A stretch of DNA of 14,153 nt from contig NZ_JBBDYL010000058.1 of assembly GCF_040901545.1 (NCBI RefSeq), positions 1 to 14,153 on the forward strand, given 5' to 3'. Shown here piece by piece: positions 1-5,683 of the stretch. This DNA is from Sulfuricaulis sp040901545 (GTDB lineage: Bacteria > Pseudomonadota > Gammaproteobacteria > Acidiferrobacterales > Sulfurifustaceae). The translations under genes were made by a program, and so were the position numbers. Each line of letters opens with the position of its first letter. The stretch's first letter is position 1. The notes below the pieces were generated by a model, which saw nothing but the letters and a program-made list of their open reading frames with translations, had not been told where the DNA came from and ran no database searches.

Positions 1-152
1 CCGGAATCCCTCGCTCAGGCCCTGGAAGCTGTCGAGCCGGGGCAGTGCGTCCGGGGTAGGTGCACTGGCTTGGGCAGAACATCTCACAGACAAACGTAGT
101 CGCAACCAAGGTCACGCTGGGAAATTGTAGGCCGCAAGCCCGAAACGGAAAC
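1..152. other. Unassigned left edge
   Basis: No gene can be supported here. Short open stretches run off the left edge on both strands, for example a minus-strand reading over about 1-110, but they lack a start with a ribosome binding site and show no recognisable motif. The stretch lies downstream of the thermonuclease-like gene and would hold its terminator, but I see no clear hairpin with a T-run. Confidence 0.4.
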
Positions 153-614
153 TTACCGTTGCACCCTACGCCACGCCCACGGCTCCACAGGCCGAGGGTC
201 CGCCCATAGCCCTCGAGCTGACGCGCGAGCTTCCGCCTGAAGTGCGTGGAGCGGTGAGTCCTTGGCGGCGAATCGTCCGAAAACCCAAGCCATTCCGCGC
301 CGCACCTGTTCCGCGTTAACGTCCGCGCTAGCGCAGTGCACTGTACCAAGTGTACGGCCGTAGCGGTCCTTCCCGCGCTCGATGACTCGCGCAACTGCAC
401 CGGCGCAGAGTTCCGCCAAAGACTGCCGGGAGCGCGTTCCGAATGCCTGCTTTCTTTCCGGCGCATCGATTTCAGCTAGCCGAACGCGAACCTGGCGACT
501 TCCAACCAGCACGGTTAGTGTGTCGCCGTCGTGCACATTGACCACCTTGCCGATAAGCTCCCCCGCGTGAGCTACCGACGACAGCGAGAGGAGGTATACC
601 AGCCAGAAACGCAT
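153..614 (-). CDS. Secreted thermonuclease-family (SNase-like) protein
   Basis: This is a 153-residue member of the staphylococcal nuclease-like family, whose enzymes cut DNA or RNA phosphodiester bonds with calcium. An N-terminal hydrophobic segment (residues 1-17, ending AHA) looks like a Sec signal peptide, so the mature enzyme should act in the periplasm or outside the cell. The fold signature is clear: VHDGDTLTV at 27-35, VRLAEIDAPE at 44-53 and DRYGRTLG at 83-90. R45, E53 and R87 match the catalytic Arg-Glu-Arg set. The C-terminus (GLWADPRPVEPW) is typical and complete. The start ATG at 614 lies 3 bp after the stop of the small gene upstream and has only a weak ribosome binding site, so translation is probably coupled. 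The family is common on chromosomes and mobile elements, so a defence role is not shown. The family call is firm; the natural substrate is unknown. Confidence 0.9.
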   Translation of the reverse strand: MRFWLVYLLSLSSVAHAGELIGKVVNVHDGDTLTVLVGSRQVRVRLAEIDAPERKQAFGTRSRQSLAELCAGAVARVIERGKDRYGRTLGTVHCASADVNAEQVRRGMAWVFGRFAAKDSPLHALQAEARASARGLWADPRPVEPWAWRRVQR

Positions 615-617
615 CGC

Positions 618-944
618 CTATTGAACCGATCTGATAAGTGCTGCACGCAGCGCGCGCACCGCCTCATTGGTGCGACCAAGTTCAACCAATTCACCGGCGA
701 TCATATCCAGCCTGAAGATCAGCTCCGGCGTCATCTCGTCCAGCAGGGCCGCGTCGAATCGCTCGCCTTCACCAATCCCGAGGAACGCAGCCATGATGCA
801 CCGGACTTGCCTGGCCTGCTCGTCTTCGGAAATGGTTTCCAGAACGTCCCGCGCAATCGTCTCGATGGCGGCCGTACGCGTGTCGTCATCGGGTAGCGCC
901 GCCGCACGCTGCCGGATTTCGAGCAGGAGCCCAGCGAATGTCAT
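618..944 (-). CDS. Small helical protein of unknown function
   Basis: This gene encodes 108 residues that I do not recognise. The protein has no signal peptide or membrane segment and looks almost entirely alpha-helical and acidic, with runs such as DDDTRTAAIETIARDVLETI near residues 19-38 and a leucine-rich C-terminal half ending in ALRAALIRSVQ. There is one cysteine (about residue 49) and no nuclease or DNA-binding motif that I can see. Its stop (TAG) ends 3 bp before the ATG of the thermonuclease-like gene, so the two form a tight two-gene unit. A cytosolic partner or immunity factor is possible, but immunity to a secreted nuclease would usually need a periplasmic location. The upstream ribosome binding site is weak. 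The main support for the gene is its full-length open frame, its helical amphipathic pattern and this coupling. Confidence 0.65.
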   Translation of the reverse strand: MTFAGLLLEIRQRAAALPDDDTRTAAIETIARDVLETISEDEQARQVRCIMAAFLGIGEGERFDAALLDEMTPELIFRLDMIAGELVELGRTNEAVRALRAALIRSVQ

Positions 945-961
945 AGCGTAAGTATGCGCCC

Positions 962-986
962 CGCGGACCGTGAAGCATGGTCCGCG
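962..986. promoter_or_regulatory. 8-bp perfect inverted repeat upstream of the small helical gene
   Basis: The arms 962-969 (CGCGGACC) and 979-986 (GGTCCGCG) are perfect complements around a 9-base loop. It lies 18 bp before the start of the small minus-strand gene and about 145 bp after the end of the DUF262 gene. There is no T-run on either side, so a standard intrinsic terminator is unlikely. An operator, or a hairpin ending the cassette transcript, fits better. Confidence 0.4.
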
Positions 987-1029
987 CTATCCCAATTCAG
1001 TCGCCCCCATGCTTTCAAACCTCCGCTTT

Positions 1030-1049
1030 CGGCCAATAGCTGCCGCTCG
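1030..1049. repeat. Copy 1 of a short intergenic motif (16 of 20 bases match 5496-5515)
   Basis: The 20 bases CGGCCAATAGCTGCCGCTCG match CGGCCATTTGCTGCCATTCG at 5496-5515 in 16 positions and in the same orientation. Both copies lie in gene-free gaps. The motif resembles, from memory, a short sequence scattered between genes in many proteobacteria. That resemblance is unchecked. Confidence 0.35.
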
Positions 1050-1129
1050 GTCGATCATCAAAAGCAATTGACGAATCTCCTAGGGACCGGCGACTGGCTC
1101 GTGCTCAACCCCAAAGGCGCGGTGCTCGC

Positions 1130-2215
1130 TTATGGTTTGAAACGATCAAACTCTGCCTTTAGAAAGGCGTCTCTTCTCTTAATGGCGGAAGGTTCGACGG
1201 AAGCTTGAAGGACGTGCTTTTGGAAACCATCCAATACTTTCGGATGCTTCGGCTTTCTGTACTGACTGACGAGTAGCATGTCCTCTTTGATCATTTCCAG
1301 CAACTGGATATAGAACTTTACGAACCGCGAGACCACCTTCGCCTTCTTATTCACATACAGATCTTCAACGAACAAATATGCGGATACCGCAATCGCGCGA
1401 CTCGAAATACTCTTCGCGCTATCCTTAAACTTGTCGTCCATTAACTTGAGCACCTTTCGTATTCGAATCAAGTTGCTATCCTTCTTGTCCAAGGAGCTCT
1501 CTTCCGCAAAAAAATCCTCTAAATCGAGTAACCTGGCTCGCACAAACTCGCCGTCTCTATTTCGATGAAATGAATTGATGCAGATCTGCGCTAACGTGAA
1601 TTGTCTAGAGTATCGTTTATCAGATAGATTTGTGCGCCTAAGAAACGGACCTTCCTTACCGATTTCTTTGAAAACAAAGTCGCGGATCGTGCCGGTTTGA
1701 GAGTTCAGTATCTCCCCGGAATTCAATCTGATTCCTAACTGCAGTCGCCTAAATATCTCTCGAATGAAGTCCTCAGTAAGAGAGGCTTCATCGTAAACCA
1801 CAAAGTCCAAGGTGTAGTCTAGAAGTGCTGTTGCGATACTTGGATGCTCCTTCTCCAGCTGCGCGTACGTGTACCGCTTACTTAGAACCTGGAGAAGTAG
1901 CGGGCTTGTGTCCCCGTTCTGGGGGTCAAAGAAGGTCGATAGCGTAAGCAGACGCTGCTTGCCGTCGATGCATTCGAAATCGAATTGCTTATTGCCGCGT
2001 ACCTTGGCGAGATAGAGCTTCGGTATATCGATGTCCCTGACTATAGAGTCGAGCAGTCTCTCTTGGTCGGTCTTAGACCAAACTTTCTCCCTCTGATAGT
2101 CCGCATCTAAGTCGATGCGATAAATAAAATCCGCCATTAATTTCTTAATGGATAGGGGTATTGAAGAGCGCTTCGTAAGGGAGGTCTTAGAACTCTTGCC
2201 AGTTTTCGTGGGCAT
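1130..2215 (-). CDS. DUF262-domain protein (ParB/GmrS-like fold)
   Basis: This 361-residue protein has an N-terminal DUF262 domain. The signatures are DYQREKVWS at 39-47 and the nucleotide-binding motif IDGKQRLLTL at 83-92, a variant of the family DGQQR box. DUF262 is the N-terminal domain of GmrSD-type type IV restriction enzymes and of SspE, where this box drives nucleotide hydrolysis. The DUF1524 HNH-type nuclease domain usual in those enzymes is not visible. The C-terminal half (about 170-361) is helical and lysine-rich with no motif I know, so nuclease activity may be absent or come from a partner. The ATG at 2215 has AAAAGG about 8 bases upstream, inside the end of the SIR2-like gene 12 bp away, so the two are probably co-translated. 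It is the last gene of the cassette. A sensor or regulator role beside SIR2 is inference. Confidence 0.85.
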   Translation of the reverse strand: MPTKTGKSSKTSLTKRSSIPLSIKKLMADFIYRIDLDADYQREKVWSKTDQERLLDSIVRDIDIPKLYLAKVRGNKQFDFECIDGKQRLLTLSTFFDPQNGDTSPLLLQVLSKRYTYAQLEKEHPSIATALLDYTLDFVVYDEASLTEDFIREIFRRLQLGIRLNSGEILNSQTGTIRDFVFKEIGKEGPFLRRTNLSDKRYSRQFTLAQICINSFHRNRDGEFVRARLLDLEDFFAEESSLDKKDSNLIRIRKVLKLMDDKFKDSAKSISSRAIAVSAYLFVEDLYVNKKAKVVSRFVKFYIQLLEMIKEDMLLVSQYRKPKHPKVLDGFQKHVLQASVEPSAIKRRDAFLKAEFDRFKP

Positions 2216-2227
2216 ATCAATGGCCTT

Positions 2228-3253
2228 TTATTGCAAAAGCTTCTTGACGTATGTGGTCTTCTTGATATCGGCGGCCTGCATCACCCGTTCTATCTTTGCC
2301 TTTAGCCATATCTTGAAAGGATTAGAGCCCTTGGACGGATCTCGAATCGTTACGTCGCTGATCAAGTTGCCCTCGATCTCTAGCGCGCGTTGGACCTTGG
2401 GGAAGAATCCAAAATGTTCCCTTATGCGGTTATCTTCCGGATCAAAATCGATTATCTGGAGTACAGGATAGTTGTCTCTCTTGATGTGCGCCTTAAAAAG
2501 CAGATCGACGATCCCAAGATCGTTCTGGCTGAGCGAACACCCAACTATTCGAAGTACGTCGCAATCTAGTAGTAGCTCAAGAGCGCGGCCCCATACAAAA
2601 CTGTACGGTAGCTCTAAATAATTCTTGTTGACACCCGGAGCGAGTATTGGAAGCTTCTTCTCGCGGTATTTCAGATCAAAACCGCCATGCAGCTTAAGTA
2701 TGGGGATCGAATCGTCTTTCGACGGGTCCTTAGAAAAGCAATAGTTTGGACTCTTGCCCATTATGAGTTCATACGCCTCGTCAATGAGCCCGTCGTAGTT
2801 CAGTGAGATGACACCAGTTAAGTCTTCTTCTCTGTTCGTTCGGTGGAACTCAAATAGGGCTTTGTGTAGGTAGAAGCGGCCCTGGCGATGTCTTAGTCGT
2901 CCCAAGATATCGTTCTTGAGCCCGGCCTTTAGTTTTCGAACGACGTCGGATGTTGAGGGAACGTGATTATCCTCAAGAAGGCTGATAAACAATTCAATGT
3001 TAGAAAGACCCGTAGAGGAAAGCAGTGAGCGGATTCTCAGTGTGAAATCGCGATTGCGTTTCGCCGCTTTGCAAACTCTCTTTGAAACGCTCGCGAGAAG
3101 TAGGCTGTTCTTCTCGAAGAACCCTGCGTCTGACATGCGGTCTTCGCAGGTGTTTGCCAGCTCAGCATGCGTCGCGCCTGCCCCAAAAAGATAAACGACT
3201 CGCGTACGAAGCTCGGTCGTTTGTCGCGTTTTGGCACCTTTAGGTGCACGCAT
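2228..3253 (-). CDS. SIR2-like domain protein (probable NADase-type effector)
   Basis: This 341-residue protein carries a SIR2-like Rossmann fold of the type used in bacterial defence. The visible motifs are FGAGAT at 23-28 (NAD-binding glycine turn), SLNYD at 150-154 with the family's conserved Asn-Asp, LKLHGG at 187-191 with H189 at the catalytic histidine position, and VGCSLSQND at 237-245. Defence proteins with this domain (for example in Thoeris, DSR and prokaryotic Argonaute-linked systems) deplete NAD+ and stop growth when triggered. An NADase role here is inferred from the family. There are no membrane segments or signal peptide. The ATG at 3253 has GGCGGA about 7 bases upstream. The gene lies between a DNA methyltransferase (79 bp upstream) and a DUF262 gene (12 bp downstream), all on one strand. 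The C-terminal ~80 residues are basic and unassigned. Confidence 0.85.
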   Translation of the reverse strand: MRAPKGAKTRQTTELRTRVVYLFGAGATHAELANTCEDRMSDAGFFEKNSLLLASVSKRVCKAAKRNRDFTLRIRSLLSSTGLSNIELFISLLEDNHVPSTSDVVRKLKAGLKNDILGRLRHRQGRFYLHKALFEFHRTNREEDLTGVISLNYDGLIDEAYELIMGKSPNYCFSKDPSKDDSIPILKLHGGFDLKYREKKLPILAPGVNKNYLELPYSFVWGRALELLLDCDVLRIVGCSLSQNDLGIVDLLFKAHIKRDNYPVLQIIDFDPEDNRIREHFGFFPKVQRALEIEGNLISDVTIRDPSKGSNPFKIWLKAKIERVMQAADIKKTTYVKKLLQ

Positions 3254-3332
3254 TTGTTATTCCGCCAGAAAGGTGCAGAAGTCTCTTATGCAATACCAGG
3301 CCGGCCACAAGACGGATGTGCGATGCCGTTAG

Positions 3333-4649
3333 CTAGGTCCGAACGAAGCACAAAACACTTTCTTTCGTCTTGCGACCCGAAATGTACTCGCGCGCCTTCC
3401 TATTCATGCCGACCATGGAGCGACCGGAAACAAAAGTCTCCTGGCGTTGTAATACCAACCCGTGAGCACGCGCCATCTCTATAACCATCTTTGGGACATC
3501 GTTGCGGATGTCCTTGTAGTATGAATCCTGCACAACCATCGCGCACTTTCCATCTCGTTTGAGGACACGAGATATCTCTCGGATCGAGGCATACAAGGAA
3601 GCAAAGTACTGGAGGTGATTCTTGAAGTAGTAGGTCTTAGATGCCTTGGAGGCGTGCGAATAGAGCTTGTCGAGAAAGCGATTGCTCGTTTCACCCCAAG
3701 CGGTGACTTGTGCAAAGTTGCGAGCAGAAACCGTTGAAGTCCCCATTAGCGATCGGCGCAATGTGTCAAAGTCAGCCTTGTTGAAGCCTAGAACCGCGAG
3801 TTCGACAGCCGTCGCCATGGCGTAGTCTATCCGAGTGCAGTAGGGCGGCGATGTTAATACCATGCTGATCGAGCGGGACTTTAGCGGCATGCTCTCAGAA
3901 TTACCGAGAGTAATAGAACATGTTCGCGATCTGTCAGTAACCGAAAAGCTATGGACCGCCAAGAGCCCCGAAAGCAGTCCAACTTCATCCAAGAACAGAG
4001 TCTTAACTTTCTTTTTGTTCGCCTTTGTACGCTGATGTGGTTTTGCGGGGCTCTTGATCCACATTGGATTGGTCGCTTTGAACTTTTTTAATAGTCCTCG
4101 GGCTACTCCAAAAAGGACCAAATAGAAGAAAGCAGCCAGCGCAGAAACGCGATTGAAGTCCTTTTCATTTATGAGTCGCTTGTAGTGAGTGTTTGATACG
4201 AGAGAGCTATTTATTTCGATCTCAATCGCGCGCATGAACGATGCGGTAGTAGGGGCGAGCCACTGAGTGAGTGGATCATCTTCTGCGGCACGTCTATGTT
4301 GCTTCCGCGCTTTGTCTAGGATGCGGTGAGCGAGGGGAACTAGTCGCCCGACATCTTGTGGTGAAAGTAATTCCGCCCTCGCCACGAGAACCATTACGGG
4401 GTTTAAGTCCAGGCCTATCGTTTTGTAACCAAATCTCCGTGCGGTATGAGTCGTGATACCGCTACCATTCCATGGATCAAGGATGGAGGACTTGTTTGAA
4501 AGATCGAGTGAAGCCAATAGAGTGCTGGCGAAGGCGGCGGAATATCCAGCGTAGTAAGGGAAGAGTCGAGCCTCTTGCGCTCCACCAACGTCTGCATACC
4601 TCTTGGGGTTTATTATCATAGCGGTGGCAAACGCGTTGCGCTTTTTCAT
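3333..4649 (-). CDS. Site-specific DNA methyltransferase (TSPPY type)
   Basis: This 438-residue amino-methyltransferase should modify an adenine N6 or cytosine N4. The SAM-binding motif I is DPWNGSG at 58-64, followed by GLDLNP at 79-84 (motif II region). Catalytic motif IV is TSPPYC at 266-271. The Ser in SPPY is commonly seen in N4-cytosine enzymes, but base choice cannot be fixed from this. The long gap between motifs I and IV (about 200 residues, with a lysine-rich stretch near 188-216) could hold the target-recognition domain. It is the first gene of the methyltransferase / SIR2-like / DUF262 cassette and lacks a classical restriction nuclease partner, so its mark may protect host DNA from the downstream pair. 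The start at 4649 has no clear Shine-Dalgarno sequence, and an internal ATG at codon 11 (4619) is no better. The gene is A+T-richer than the flanking blocks. Confidence 0.85.
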   Translation of the reverse strand: MKKRNAFATAMIINPKRYADVGGAQEARLFPYYAGYSAAFASTLLASLDLSNKSSILDPWNGSGITTHTARRFGYKTIGLDLNPVMVLVARAELLSPQDVGRLVPLAHRILDKARKQHRRAAEDDPLTQWLAPTTASFMRAIEIEINSSLVSNTHYKRLINEKDFNRVSALAAFFYLVLFGVARGLLKKFKATNPMWIKSPAKPHQRTKANKKKVKTLFLDEVGLLSGLLAVHSFSVTDRSRTCSITLGNSESMPLKSRSISMVLTSPPYCTRIDYAMATAVELAVLGFNKADFDTLRRSLMGTSTVSARNFAQVTAWGETSNRFLDKLYSHASKASKTYYFKNHLQYFASLYASIREISRVLKRDGKCAMVVQDSYYKDIRNDVPKMVIEMARAHGLVLQRQETFVSGRSMVGMNRKAREYISGRKTKESVLCFVRT

Positions 4650-4658
4650 CGTATTTTG

Positions 4659-4934
4659 TCAGTTGATTTTGAGTTTTCTCAAGCGTGCTAAAAAGGGCGA
4701 AATCAAGCGTAAAGATTTAACAGCCCATCCTACCCAACGTAATTGAAACAGTAAGTCGCCCTTTTTCCGTACTACCGGTTTGGCCTGATACGCGATGGAA
4801 ACTCCGGCCTCTGTCATCATCATAAGGTCGTTGGCGCCGTCCCCGAAGGCGATAGCCTGATCGCGCTTGAACCGCGACCGTCGGCTCAGGGTCGTAAACC
4901 GCCCATTTGAGCAACGGGCGGTTATCGGCCACAA
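4659..4934 (-). pseudogene. serB: C-terminal fragment of phosphoserine phosphatase (serB remnant)
   Basis: Over about 4761-4871 the minus strand encodes a near-canonical end of the SerB HAD hydrolase: RDQAIAFGDGANDLMMM followed by TEAGVSIAYQAKPVVRK. GDGAND is HAD motif IV, where the two Asp residues bind magnesium, and AYQAKPVVR is highly characteristic of SerB. Everything needed upstream is missing: no motif I (DMDST-like), no substrate-binding cap and no plausible start. The residues before the match (encoded by about 4872-4934) are unrelated, and those after it fade into a weak version of the SerB tail. The fragment sits in the 330 bp gap between the methyltransferase and the HNH gene. It is best read as a scar left by insertion or deletion. 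A truncated functional protein is very unlikely. Confidence 0.75.
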
Positions 4935-4979
4935 ACAGACATCCCAGCAACGTCGTTCGCGTTACGCCAACCGCTCGCC

Positions 4980-5318
4980 TTACTTACTAAGCATTCTCAC
5001 CCCGTGCCAACGCCCTGCTAATACACGTTGGCTCACCAGGGCTCCATAGCGTTCCGGGGAAAGCGATTTGGCACGTGCATGGCGCCTGCGATTACAGAAA
5101 AAGCACGCTGCGACGATGTTTGCACCCCTATCGCCTCCGCCGTCTTTCCGAGCCACGAGATGCTCGGCCGTACATCGAAAGCGCGAGGCTTCCTTAATCG
5201 TCATGCGGTGCTGAGATGCGTATTCGTTAGGCTCGCTGAGCCACATGAGATGGTGGCAGTAATAACAGCGCCCGCTTTGCTGCAAGAAAGCAGAATTTCG
5301 ATGCCTCCGGATTGACAT
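4980..5318 (-). CDS. Stand-alone HNH endonuclease
   Basis: This 112-residue protein is a compact HNH nuclease. CYYC (18-21) and CFFC (72-75) form the expected paired zinc-binding cysteines. The catalytic core reads CTAEHLVARKDGGG (49-62), GANIVAACFFCN (65-76) and RRRH (77-80), giving H53, N67 and H80 as the His-Asn-His set. The domain fills almost the whole protein, leaving no room for a separate targeting domain. The ATG at 5318 is well supported by AAAGGA about 7 bases upstream. It is followed by the serB scar and preceded by a 365 bp gene-free gap, so it seems to be its own transcription unit. Small HNH proteins of this kind occur in phages, mobile elements and restriction systems. The nuclease fold is clear, but the biological role is open. 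Confidence 0.85.
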   Translation of the reverse strand: MSIRRHRNSAFLQQSGRCYYCHHLMWLSEPNEYASQHRMTIKEASRFRCTAEHLVARKDGGGDRGANIVAACFFCNRRRHARAKSLSPERYGALVSQRVLAGRWHGVRMLSK

Positions 5319-5683
5319 GTGCGATTCCTTTCATGGATTGGATCCCGCTCTGCCATTGCGGCATTAACGGGCACCAACCGGAATCGCTCCGGCCAGCACT
5401 GCAACTGCTCTTCTGAGTCAGTCAGGCTAACTTGTAACGTACTTGAGCTAACTGTGCAATACCGTTCGCCTTGAGGGTGAACTACGGTCGTCTACCGGCC
5501 ATTTGCTGCCATTCGTTCCGGAGCGGACTGACGGGTGACGGGCCGCGAGAGCGTGCGGAGTGACGAAAAGTCACCGCCTCAAGACTAATCCACCGGCGGC
5601 CGGATGCATGCGGGTACGCATCGCGCTACATGTAGAAGCGATATTTGGATTGTGGGGATGGGTTGTCCAAGGGTAAAGATACG
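5319..5683. other. Gene-free stretch between HNH and type IIG genes
   Basis: I see no supportable coding region here. It should hold the promoter of the HNH gene and the end of the type IIG transcript. It contains the second copy of the short motif (5496-5515) and a small hairpin GTGAC-GAAAA-GTCAC at about 5560-5574, which lacks a T-run. Confidence 0.5.
5496..5515. repeat. Copy 2 of the short intergenic motif
   Basis: The bases CGGCCATTTGCTGCCATTCG match the copy at 1030-1049 in 16 of 20 positions, same orientation. The two copies flank the methyltransferase / SIR2-like / DUF262 cassette plus the serB scar and HNH gene. Confidence 0.35.

Noticed and set aside
4669..4682. TTGAG-TTTT-CTCAA hairpin as a terminator between the serB scar and the methyltransferase
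   Set aside because: The stem is only 5 bp and A+T-rich with no adjacent T-run in the direction of transcription.
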